From an uncultured Clostridia bacterium (GTDB lineage Bacteria > Bacillota > Clostridia > Oscillospirales > Acutalibacteraceae): a stretch of 9,617 bases of DNA. Numbering within the stretch: position 1 is the first letter of the stretch; each line of letters opens with the position of its first letter. A program made the position numbers and the translations under genes. Shown here piece by piece: positions 1 through 6,520 of this stretch. The stretch lies in NCBI GenBank assembly GCA_947628595.1, contig CANRAN010000039.1, positions 1 through 9,617 on the forward strand. Reading direction: 5' to 3'. The notes below the pieces were generated by a model. It ran no database searches and had not been told where the DNA came from. It saw only the letters and a program-made list of their open reading frames with translations.

Positions 1-529
1 AGCACGCATACACGACATCTGCCCCGATACAAAAGTGAACACATACAAGTGCTTTTATATGCCCAATACAGCCGATGATTTTGATTTTACGCAGTATGAC
101 TATATCATTGATGCCATAGATACTGTAACGGGCAAGCTGGAGATCGTCAAAAGGGCAAAGGTTCTGAACGTTCCCGTAATTTCCTCAATGGGCGCAGGCA
201 ACAAGCTTGACCCGACTGCGTTCCGGGTAGCAGATATTTACGACACAAAAGTATGTCCGCTGGCAAAAGTCATGCGATATGAGCTGCGCAGGCTTGGCAT
301 AAAAGATCTCAAAGTCGTTTATTCCGAAGAAAAGCCTATTTGTCCTATTGAGGATATGGAAATATCTTGCCGAAATCACTGTATATGCCCTCCCGGAACA
401 GCAAGAAAATGCACTGTCCGCAGAGATATTCCCGGTTCCAATGCTTTTGTGCCGTCTGTTGTGGGACTTATTATTGCAGGCGAGGTCATAAAGGATATTA
501 CACGCAGCACACCCGAAAGGAACGATTAA
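1..529 (+). CDS. tcdA: TcdA-like tRNA threonylcarbamoyladenosine dehydratase (ThiF/MoeB superfamily), 5' end outside window
   Basis: This is the C-terminal part of a ThiF/E1-like enzyme. The frame is open from base 2, so the GTG at 35 is internal and the true start lies before the window. Visible family features are the YIIDAID.V..K stretch, SSMGAGNKLDPT, and the C-terminal FVPSVVGLIIAGEVIKDI segment. In the family, TcdA uses ATP to cyclise N6-threonylcarbamoyladenosine at position 37 of ANN-decoding tRNAs in the cytosol. A cysteine cluster (CRNHCICPP...KC) lies between the two halves; it resembles what I recall of clostridial TcdA proteins and may bind metal, which is inference. The N-terminal ATP-binding glycine motif is not in the window. 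The stop is one base before the downstream regulator, so the two are probably co-transcribed. Other E1-like proteins (MoeB, ThiF) are less likely given the C-terminal segment. Confidence 0.88.
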   Translation, partial: ARIHDICPDTKVNTYKCFYMPNTADDFDFTQYDYIIDAIDTVTGKLEIVKRAKVLNVPVISSMGAGNKLDPTAFRVADIYDTKVCPLAKVMRYELRRLGIKDLKVVYSEEKPICPIEDMEISCRNHCICPPGTARKCTVRRDIPGSNAFVPSVVGLIIAGEVIKDITRSTPERND

Positions 530-530
530 T

Positions 531-1598
531 ATGTCCATTAAAGAAATAGCAGAAAAGGTGGGTGTTTCGGTATCTACCGTATCGAGAGTTCTGAGCAAGC
601 CCGAATACAAGTGCTCGTCAAAGGAGCTTCGTGAGCAGATATTTGCCGCCGCAAGAGAGATGAACTATGTACCGAATGAATCCGCAAAAAATCTTCGTTT
701 GGGTGAAAACAAAAAATCAGAGCCTTATCGTCTGAGCATACTTGTGACAAGGACAAACAGCTCGGAAACAGACCCGTTTTTCAGTGAACTAATCGGACTT
801 ATCCAAAGTGAAATAAACAAAAATATGTGTATGCTTATGCGGATATGGTATCGTCCCGAGTTTTCTGATGAAGGAAAATGTGCTACTCTGAATATAAAGC
901 AGTCTGTCAGAGAACTATATAATGAAGAAGCTTCGGACGGTCTGATAATTGTAGGAAAATGCTGTCCGCAGGTCATAAGGCAGCTCAAAGCACAGTGGAA
1001 AAATTTGATTTCGGTAAACAGAAATTCCACTAATTATGAGATCGACGAGGTGCTGTGTGACGGCAGAAAGATAGCATCGCAGGCTGTGGAATATCTTATC
1101 CGTCTGGGTCACAGAAAAATTGCCTATGTGGGTGAATGTCACAGTGAATCACGCTTCAAGGGATTTCAGGAAACACTTATCAAATACAATATCGAAACCG
1201 ATATTGACTATATTATTCAAACGGGGCTGTCTGAGAAGGACGGTTACTCTGCAATGGAATGGATCATTCAAATGCAGAATAGACCAACGGGAATATACTG
1301 TGCCAATGACATTATTGCCATAGGGATACTAAAGGCTCTGAATAAGTACAACAAAAGATATTACAATCCCTCAATAATCTCAAGTGACGATATTGCAGAG
1401 GCAAGATATACAAAGCCTATGCTTACAACAATAAGCCTGCCAAAAGAAGAAATGGCTAAATTCACCGTATATCTTCTGCTTGACAGGCTGAATGGCGGAC
1501 ATAAGTCGGTAATGCGTACAGAGTTTGAAAGCAGTCTTGTAATACGCAGCAGCTGCTCACCTATGAATAATGCGGATATGATAGAGTATTATATCTGA
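531..1598 (+). CDS. LacI/GalR-family transcriptional regulator
   Basis: A 355-residue DNA-binding regulator. Residues 3-22 (IKEIAEKVGVSVSTVSRVL) are a textbook LacI helix-turn-helix, followed by the hinge region NYVPNESAKNLR at about 45-56. The rest is a periplasmic-binding-protein-like effector domain, with the family's LGHRKIAYVG strand near 190 and PTGIYCANDIIAIGILKAL near 262. The DNA-binding part has a few extra residues (EYKCSSKEL) compared with short LacI members. ATG at 531 is supported by AAAGGAA at 516-522, eight bases upstream. It begins one base after the TcdA stop, so it shares that transcript. Most members sense sugars, but no sugar gene is visible here and the target is unknown. 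Whether it controls the minus-strand transporter genes is speculation. Confidence 0.93.
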   Translation: MSIKEIAEKVGVSVSTVSRVLSKPEYKCSSKELREQIFAAAREMNYVPNESAKNLRLGENKKSEPYRLSILVTRTNSSETDPFFSELIGLIQSEINKNMCMLMRIWYRPEFSDEGKCATLNIKQSVRELYNEEASDGLIIVGKCCPQVIRQLKAQWKNLISVNRNSTNYEIDEVLCDGRKIASQAVEYLIRLGHRKIAYVGECHSESRFKGFQETLIKYNIETDIDYIIQTGLSEKDGYSAMEWIIQMQNRPTGIYCANDIIAIGILKALNKYNKRYYNPSIISSDDIAEARYTKPMLTTISLPKEEMAKFTVYLLLDRLNGGHKSVMRTEFESSLVIRSSCSPMNNADMIEYYI

Positions 1599-1616
1599 AA
1601 TTCACTGACAGTACAA

Positions 1617-1719
1617 TGCGTTCAATAAAGGAAATTGGGCGGTAGCTGATTTTTATCAGGTACCGCCTTTTCTCACTCATTATAATGATCGCTGTGGAGC
1701 TTAGAAATCATTGAACGCA
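1617..1719. repeat. 10-bp perfect inverted repeat flanking the terminator
   Basis: TGCGTTCAAT (1617-1626) and ATTGAACGCA (1710-1719) are exact inverse copies that enclose the terminator hairpin. About one such pair at this spacing is expected by chance in a window this size, so function is doubtful. No target duplication or transposon end was seen. Confidence 0.35.
1638..1671 (+). terminator. Rho-independent terminator after the lacI-type gene
   Basis: GGCGGTAGCTGA (1638-1649) pairs with TCAGGTACCGCC (1656-1667), 11 of 12 positions, around a short T-rich loop, and is followed by TTTT at 1668-1671. It lies 40 bases after the regulator stop and fits the end of the tcdA-regulator transcript. 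Confidence 0.85.
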
Positions 1720-1822
1720 ACTGACCTACGTAAAGCATACTCATAAGCCGAGATATAAGTTTTGCGGATTAGGGTAGTCCTCAAAATCAAATATAGTCTT
1801 AGACAACGTTATCATGCATGTC

Positions 1823-1858
1823 AAAAAAGCAAGCAGACTGATTATTCTGCTTGCTTTT
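1823..1858 (-). terminator. Strong terminator hairpin for the minus-strand flavoprotein gene
   Basis: A perfect 13-bp stem (arms 1825-1837 and 1846-1858, core AAGCAAGCAGA/TCTGCTTGCTT) with an 8-base loop. Read on the minus strand it ends in six T residues (1828 to 1823), so it ends the transcript of the gene whose stop is at 1926. Because the other side also carries TTTT, it may work in both directions. Confidence 0.85.
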
Positions 1859-1925
1859 CGCATAGCTCTGTGCAATAACCATTTGTCAGAACAAAAGGTT
1901 ATTGAACTCAGCAATCACACTGTAA

Positions 1926-2570
1926 TTATTTATCTATCAGCTCAGTACCAAGCTGAAAAGCCTTTTGTCGTTCTTGTAGAAATACTGTTTTATGACGTTC
2001 TTTCTTAGCTTCAATGTTAAACATTGACCAGTCATATCTGTCATAATTGTTGACCTGAAGAGTATCGCCTGCAATCAATACATTGGTAGAACCAATAAAA
2101 GTATTAAATGTATTCCTGTAATGCTCAATCATTTTATCAAAGCCTATTTCGGCATAGCGTTCTTCCGGTGCATTGCTAGTAAAGATCAGTACGGTTGGAA
2201 TACTATGCACGTTATAGCTTTTGGGTTCTATTTTATAAGTAATGTATTGAAAGATAAGCCGTTCATACAATGCAAGGAAACCTGCGGTTGCTTCACCAAG
2301 GTAATTAGGTGTTCCTATTATCAGTCCGTCTGCACTACGAATTTTTTTCAGCACATCAGTAAGGCCATCACGGTAAATACATTCACCAAGATGTGCTTCT
2401 GTTTTACAACCGAAGCAGGATATGCAACCAGTGAATTTATCAAGTCGGTAAAGGTCTATCACCTCTACCTCTGCACCCTTTGAGCCTGCACCTGCTGCTG
2501 CCTCACGTATAAGAATATCGGTATTCCATCCGGAACGTGGGCTGCCGTTAATCGCAATGATATGTTTCAT
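1926..2570 (-). CDS. Flavodoxin-fold NAD(P)H-dependent FMN reductase / iron-sulfur flavoprotein-like
   Basis: A 214-residue cytosolic flavoprotein. The N-terminus IAINGSPR (residues 5-12) followed by NT is the FMN-phosphate loop of the NADPH-dependent FMN reductase / Isf group, and GTPNYLGEATAGFLALYERL (near 85-105) is the second flavin-binding region. Four cysteines, C49, C52, C55 and C64, form CX2CX2CX8C. This is close to the compact cysteine motif that holds a 4Fe-4S cluster in archaeal Isf (CX2CX2CX4-7C), though the last spacing is a residue longer, so cluster binding is a guess. ATG at 2570 has a perfect AGGAGG upstream (2574-2580). It is the last minus-strand gene before a strong terminator and lies 163 bases after the binding-protein gene. 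It could supply reduced flavin or electrons to the neighbouring radical SAM and split-barrel proteins (inference). Confidence 0.82.
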   Translation of the reverse strand: MKHIIAINGSPRSGWNTDILIREAAAGAGSKGAEVEVIDLYRLDKFTGCISCFGCKTEAHLGECIYRDGLTDVLKKIRSADGLIIGTPNYLGEATAGFLALYERLIFQYITYKIEPKSYNVHSIPTVLIFTSNAPEERYAEIGFDKMIEHYRNTFNTFIGSTNVLIAGDTLQVNNYDRYDWSMFNIEAKKERHKTVFLQERQKAFQLGTELIDK

Positions 2571-2733
2571 AAATCCTCCTAAATCTCGTAATGTTTATTG
2601 ATAAGCAATTACTGCTGAATTTCTTTGCCGTATCCCGTTAAGGTAATATAAGTATGTAACTCTGTAGTTTTATGCATAATCAATAAAATTCACGCGGAAA
2701 CTATGACTGCAATCTCTGTTCCCCAAATATATA

Positions 2734-3762
2734 TCAGTTATTTATATTTTTAATAAATGTCAAATCGAAAAAACTGTTTACATCAAAATCGTTCTCCTCG
2801 ATCAGATCATTCTTCATCATCCAATCTATAAGATTTTTAAAGTCGTTGAACTGACTCTCTGTAGGTTCATGAACATGGAATTTATTATATTCGAAAAATG
2901 TTTCACGCAGTGCCTCTACATCTGTACCTGTAGTATTGTAAAGGTAATCAAAATATTCATCTTGATGATCTAACGCATAAACATAGGTATCTTCCAATGT
3001 CTTGAGAATATTCTCAACATACTCAGGATAATTATCAATTAAAGTATCTGATACGCAAAGAAAACTTGTAGCCAATCTATCATGTCTATCAATAAGTACT
3101 CTTCCGCTGCCTTCTTCAGCCAAACTTTCTCCAACAGGAATCATTACTGTACCTGCATCAATATTTCCGTTTCTGATGCTGTTAGCGGTTTCACTTGCTG
3201 TATTTATAAGGTTGACGTCATCAATACTCAAACCTGCCGATTCAAGGTAATAGCCGAGAAAATATTGCTGCTGTGTACCTATGGAAGTACCTACGGTTTT
3301 TCCTTTAAGATCGGATAATGTTTGTATATCCGAATCAGCCGGTACAACTATCGAACAAGTTTGATTATTCGTTGCGCTGCCCGCAACAAGCTTATAACCA
3401 TACTGATTCAAGCAACCCGTAGCACTTGGCACATCACCCATTACTGCAACATCAAGAGAGTTAGATGCAAAGGCTTCATTCATTGCAGGTCCGCTTTCAA
3501 AGCTGAAAATCTCAAATTCAACATTGGCATCTGAAAAATACTTGTCCAGTATACCATTTTCCTCTGCAAATCCCCAAAAAACACTATCAAAAGCAGGACT
3601 ATCGGCAAGGCGAATAACTAATTTGCTGTTTGTATCATTATTTCCATTATCATTTTCAGACGTATCATTTTCAGACGAGCTGCCACAGCCTACCAGACCA
3701 AATAATGCGAATGAAAAAGCTGCAGCTAACGAAATTGTGCGCAACACAAAATTTCTTTTCAA
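2734..3762 (-). CDS. ABC transporter substrate-binding lipoprotein (SsuA/TauA/NMT1-like)
   Basis: A 342-residue extracytoplasmic solute receptor. It starts with a basic n-region (MKRNFVLR), a hydrophobic core and the lipobox LVGC with the lipidated cysteine at 26. A Ser/Asn/Asp/Glu-rich tether follows to about residue 46. The mature part has the NMT1/SsuA pattern: a strand starting KLVIRLAD, SLDVAVMGDVPSA (near 102-114), and DLKGKTVGTSIGTQQQYFLGYYL (near 152-174). The family binds sulfonates, nitrate, pyrimidines or other small compounds; the ligand cannot be told from this sequence. The start codon is TTG at 3762-3760, supported by GGAGGG at 3770-3775 seven bases upstream; no better ATG fits the signal peptide. 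It follows the radical SAM gene by 40 bases with no terminator. Its permease and ATPase are encoded upstream in the same direction, separated by two enzyme genes, which is unusual. Confidence 0.92.
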   Translation of the reverse strand: MKRNFVLRTISLAAAFSFALFGLVGCGSSSENDTSENDNGNNDTNSKLVIRLADSPAFDSVFWGFAEENGILDKYFSDANVEFEIFSFESGPAMNEAFASNSLDVAVMGDVPSATGCLNQYGYKLVAGSATNNQTCSIVVPADSDIQTLSDLKGKTVGTSIGTQQQYFLGYYLESAGLSIDDVNLINTASETANSIRNGNIDAGTVMIPVGESLAEEGSGRVLIDRHDRLATSFLCVSDTLIDNYPEYVENILKTLEDTYVYALDHQDEYFDYLYNTTGTDVEALRETFFEYNKFHVHEPTESQFNDFKNLIDWMMKNDLIEENDFDVNSFFDLTFIKNINN

Positions 3763-3802
3763 AATATATCCCTCCAGTCAAAATCAAAAAAACTTTTTTA
3801 CT

Positions 3803-5050
3803 TCAATCTATTCGTGCCATATCCTGACTCGGATGAGCCCCGCATCTGCGATAATCATCTATATATACATTAAGACCATTCTTTCGTCTTATTTCAGCAA
3901 GACCTTTTGCAAGAGCCACATAATAATCAAGTGATGGTGTCTTCTGCTTGGCAAAATATGATTTAGGAACAGCACTCCATATACATTCTGAAATACTTAT
4001 CCCATGTTCTCCCAAATCAGCAGCTTCTGCAAGAACTTGTTTCAAAGCATCTTCTTCGCTTGAATAGCCGTTAGGCTGAGCTGTTTCAACACCTGCCACT
4101 ATACCGCAATGTACCTGACCTCTGCCGAATACATCAACAGCTTCTATAAGCCTCTGCTTCCAGCCCTGATAACCTACGAATTCAGTCTTGCCGGGGCATA
4201 TCCAGCTAAACAGCTTTTCATCAAGCACCTCAATATCTGTAACATAACCCGTAATTCCTGTCTCATCATACAAACGCTGAAGCTGTCTTTTATTGAAAGC
4301 ACTTGCAACAAGTTTCATCGGAAACTTATCTGTTTTAAAAGCACGCCCCGCAGCCTGTATAGTTTTGATATACAATTCTACTTCATCATCAAACAGCTCT
4401 TTTCCGCTCAGAGTCGATCCGGATGTAAGGTGAAAGGAAGCAAATCTGCCTTTTTGCTTAATAGCCTCTCTTACTGTTTCTTCAACATCACGGAAATATT
4501 TTTCATCTCTGGTTGTTCCTTCTTTTCCCCTAGTTGAAGCACATACATTACAGAATTTACAGCCGTTGCCCGGCTTATCCCAGAAATGACACTTATCTCC
4601 GGGCATAACAGATATTCTCTGTGCTCTAACGGTTGCAATGCTTGACATCGGCGTACCGCTTGTGGTCAACTTATCAAGGAAATCAGGCTTATCCAGATAT
4701 TCGACCTCTTCAAGGATTTTACCGTTATCTACAAGAAATGCTTTACCATCCACTGCATCTACCGTATATGGTTCCCTGTGAATTGTAAACTTATCCTGCA
4801 TGACCGACAGATCACAGATTGCGCTTCCATCACGCAGCGTTAATCCTCTGGGATAATACCTCATAGATTGATCTCCGGGCAAAACGTAGTGTATACTCGG
4901 ATCTAATAGCTTCAGTGCAGCATCCGTATATTGAACACCTCTTCTGGATACATCTATTTTAAGAATAACAAGACTTGGTACATCTCCTTGATATTTTTCT
5001 TCGACCTGAGAAAGACTCAGTTCATTATTACGCCAATCGGTAAAGCTCAT
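3803..5050 (-). CDS. Radical SAM enzyme with CX9CX2C cluster motif, function unknown
   Basis: A 415-residue protein. The start is ATG at 5050, with GAGGAG at 5058-5063, one base after the upstream stop; the frame is open further upstream to 5077 but that would overlap the preceding gene. Residues 154-170 hold C154, C164, C167 and C170. The last part, CKFC, matches the C-X-aromatic-C half of the radical SAM motif, giving CX9CX2C in place of the common CX3CX2C; Elp3 is a known family with this wide spacing. C170 is an extra nearby cysteine. A 150-residue N-terminal region precedes the barrel, and LTSGS (209-213) could be the SAM-binding GGE-like turn. Later CIWSAVPKSYFAKQK (356-370) and YIDDYRRCGAHPS (396-408) are conserved-looking blocks. 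It may belong with uncharacterised radical SAM families such as the MSMEG_0568 type, but I am unsure. It is tightly coupled to the split-barrel flavin gene and flanked by transporter genes, suggesting it acts on an imported compound. Confidence 0.85.
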   Translation of the reverse strand: MSFTDWRNNELSLSQVEEKYQGDVPSLVILKIDVSRRGVQYTDAALKLLDPSIHYVLPGDQSMRYYPRGLTLRDGSAICDLSVMQDKFTIHREPYTVDAVDGKAFLVDNGKILEEVEYLDKPDFLDKLTTSGTPMSSIATVRAQRISVMPGDKCHFWDKPGNGCKFCNVCASTRGKEGTTRDEKYFRDVEETVREAIKQKGRFASFHLTSGSTLSGKELFDDEVELYIKTIQAAGRAFKTDKFPMKLVASAFNKRQLQRLYDETGITGYVTDIEVLDEKLFSWICPGKTEFVGYQGWKQRLIEAVDVFGRGQVHCGIVAGVETAQPNGYSSEEDALKQVLAEAADLGEHGISISECIWSAVPKSYFAKQKTPSLDYYVALAKGLAEIRRKNGLNVYIDDYRRCGAHPSQDMARID

Positions 5051-5051
5051 T

Positions 5052-5531
5052 TTAATTCTCCTCACTTTCTTTTGCAAGCTTATCCAAGTGAATATATAAA
5101 GGATGCTTTTCTCGTTCCTCTTTTATCCGATGCTGATAGGTCTGTTCACGTATTTCCGTAGGTTCTATTATATAAACTGCTACAAGGTCATTATCGGGAT
5201 CAAGCTTTTCAGATTCAGTATAGAATTTTAAGTACTCTCTGCCCGATACAAGCGACTTATACGGCACCCCTTTCAGCTGAAAACTTCTGCCGTCCCTTGA
5301 AGTAACATTTACTGCTACTGTCCTGTTAAACCACAGACTGTGCGTCAGGTTTCTGTTTGTAACGGATTTTTCAAAAAACTCCAGATAGACTATTTGACCC
5401 TCTTCGTTGATATACAGTGAACTCTTTACAACTACATGAGGAACGCCGTGTTCATCTACACTTGCAAGCACTTTAATGCTTTCCTTGTCGGCGAAAATCT
5501 CTGCGATTTCCTGTGAAATTGTAACTGCCAT
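5052..5531 (-). CDS. Pyridoxamine 5'-phosphate oxidase-like FMN-binding split-barrel protein
   Basis: A 159-residue cytosolic protein. The N-terminal pattern KVLASVDEHGVPHVVVKSSLYINEEGQIVYLEFF (about residues 20-53) is the two-strand start of the PNPOx-like split barrel, followed by RNLTHSLWFNRTVAVNVTSRDGRSFQLKGVP (60-90), where the flavin phosphate is usually held. The charged C-terminal tail (residues 135-159) is not typical of PdxH, and the protein is shorter, so true pyridoxamine phosphate oxidase is unlikely. Small split-barrel proteins bind FMN, F420 or heme and often act as reductases. ATG at 5531 follows AGAGGAA at 5541-5547. It is the first gene of the run split barrel, radical SAM, binding protein, and ends one base before the radical SAM start, so the two are translationally coupled and likely act together. 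Confidence 0.82.
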   Translation of the reverse strand: MAVTISQEIAEIFADKESIKVLASVDEHGVPHVVVKSSLYINEEGQIVYLEFFEKSVTNRNLTHSLWFNRTVAVNVTSRDGRSFQLKGVPYKSLVSGREYLKFYTESEKLDPDNDLVAVYIIEPTEIREQTYQHRIKEEREKHPLYIHLDKLAKESEEN

Positions 5532-5557
5532 TAAATTACATTCCTCTCCAAAATTGT

Positions 5558-5589
5558 TTTATACTAAGCTCCGATAATAAAGTGTACAA
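5558..5589 (-). promoter_or_regulatory. Candidate promoter for the split-barrel/radical SAM operon
   Basis: On the minus strand TTGTAC (5589-5584) is separated by 17 bases from TAGTAT (5566-5561), which runs into TATAAA. Both hexamers are moderate matches to the vegetative consensus. A start near 5554 would leave a leader of about 22 bases containing the ribosome binding site. Confidence 0.4.
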
Positions 5590-5655
5590 AAAATCGAACA
5601 AAAGTATGCGTTTATGGACTTTGCACAGATTTGTTGTTTACACTGTAATCGAAGT

Positions 5656-5661
5656 ATTATA
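5656..5661 (-). promoter_or_regulatory. Second candidate -10 box beside the palindrome
   Basis: A perfect TATAAT lies on the minus strand at 5661-5656. The base run 17 upstream (AATTTA) is a poor -35. The right arm of the nearby palindrome (5670-5678) falls in the spacer, so a protein bound to the palindrome would block this promoter or replace the missing -35. This is inference. Confidence 0.3.
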
Positions 5662-5669
5662 TTTCATAT

Positions 5670-5703
5670 GGTCACCTCTAAATTATGTTTTTTTGAGGTG
5701 ACC
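5670..5703. repeat. Perfect 9+9 inverted repeat, possible operator or mRNA hairpin
   Basis: GGTCACCTC (5670-5678) and GAGGTGACC (5695-5703) are exact inverse copies around a 16-base A/T-rich centre. It lies 25 bases after the ATPase stop and 139 bases before the split-barrel start. Neither strand has a T run directly after the stem, so it is not a normal terminator. It could be a regulator binding site or a hairpin that separates and protects the two mRNA halves. Confidence 0.6.
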
Positions 5704-5728
5704 TTGAGAATTTTTCTGATGCGTATTA

Positions 5729-6508
5729 TCAAATAAAATACTCAATATTTCTATCGCTTTCTTTGTCATACAACGCCAGCATGACCTTGCGTCTGATATT
5801 CATAAAATCAAGACTGCTTCTGTCACGGGGACGGGGAAGCGTTACATTGACAATATCCTTTATAACGCCCGGCTTTGCGGAAAGCACCACAATTCTGTCG
5901 CTGAGATATATTGCCTCGTCAATATCATGGGTTACCATTATCATGGTCGTCTTTTCCTTTTCCCATATTTTCAAGGTTTCCTCCTGCATATTGATCCTTG
6001 TAAATGCGTCCAAAGCACCGAAGGGTTCGTCCAGAAGAAGTATTTCGGGATTCGTAGCGAGAGCCCTTGCAATGCTCACTCTCTGCTGCATACCGCCCGA
6101 AAGCTGTGATGGCACTGCTTTTTCAAAGCCGTTAAGCCCTACAAGCTCAATATGTTTTTTTACTATTTCCCTGCGATCATTTACGGGGATCTTTTTGGAC
6201 ATTGTAAACTCAATATTTTCCTCGGCAGTAAGCCACGGGAAAAGCCTTGATTCCTGAAATATCATACTTACCTTTTCCGAAGGACCCTTTACAGGCTCTC
6301 CGTCAATGAGTATCTCACCGCTCGTCGGATCCTCCAGATTTGTAATAAGCTTGAGTATAGTGCTTTTTCCGCAGCCGCTTGAACCTATAAGGGAAATGAA
6401 TTCTCCTCTCCGAACATCAAGACTGATGTCTTTAAGCACTTCGACCGTTTGGTCTTTTATTATGAAATCCTTTTTCAGATGATCGATTTTTAAAATTGTA
6501 TCAGACAT
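5729..6508 (-). CDS. ABC transporter ATP-binding protein (SsuB/TauB family)
   Basis: A complete 259-residue ATPase that drives import at the cytoplasmic face of the membrane. Its motifs in order are Walker A GSSGCGKST (42-50), Q-loop Q85 in MIFQESRLFPWLTAEENIEF, signature LSGGMQQRV (136-144), Walker B ILLLDEP (156-162), D-loop ALD (165-167) and switch histidine H194 in MVTHDIDEA. The ESRLFPWLTAEENI block is typical of nitrate/sulfonate/taurine-type (SsuB, TauB) proteins, but the substrate is not fixed by this. ATG at 6508 follows AGGTGA (6517-6522), which overlaps the permease stop codon (6521-6523), so translation is coupled. The C-terminal regulatory domain found in some nitrate ATPases is absent. 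Confidence 0.95.
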   Translation of the reverse strand: MSDTILKIDHLKKDFIIKDQTVEVLKDISLDVRRGEFISLIGSSGCGKSTILKLITNLEDPTSGEILIDGEPVKGPSEKVSMIFQESRLFPWLTAEENIEFTMSKKIPVNDRREIVKKHIELVGLNGFEKAVPSQLSGGMQQRVSIARALATNPEILLLDEPFGALDAFTRINMQEETLKIWEKEKTTMIMVTHDIDEAIYLSDRIVVLSAKPGVIKDIVNVTLPRPRDRSSLDFMNIRRKVMLALYDKESDRNIEYFI

Positions 6509-6520
6509 TTATCTCATCAC

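Larger units (their letters stand above)
1599..1925. other. Intergenic region between converging genes
   Basis: This 327-base stretch separates two converging transcripts. It holds the plus-strand terminator near 1638, a bidirectional hairpin near 1825, and a weaker inverted repeat, CAATAACC (1873-1880) with GGTTATTG (1897-1904). I see no gene in it. The short open frame starting at 1814 lies over the hairpin and runs antisense into the flavoprotein gene, with no ribosome binding site and no recognisable protein. Bases 1672-1824 hold nothing I can interpret. Confidence 0.7.

Noticed and set aside
185..610. Minus-strand frame opposite the TcdA and regulator genes
   Set aside because: It is antisense to two clearly coding genes and encodes nothing recognisable.
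1617..1719. Small inverted-repeat transposable element around the terminator
   Set aside because: The arms are only 10 bp, no target duplication is seen, and about one such pair is expected by chance in a window this size.
1814..2008. Small plus-strand open frame of 64 codons
   Set aside because: It begins inside a terminator hairpin, lacks a ribosome binding site, and runs antisense into the flavoprotein gene.
3803..5077. Longer radical SAM start at 5077 (MQKKVRRIK extension)
   Set aside because: It would overlap the upstream gene, and the GAGGAG site at 5058-5063 is well placed for ATG at 5050, one base after the upstream stop.
5670..5703. Palindrome as an intrinsic terminator
   Set aside because: No T run follows directly on either strand; the T-rich part is in the loop.
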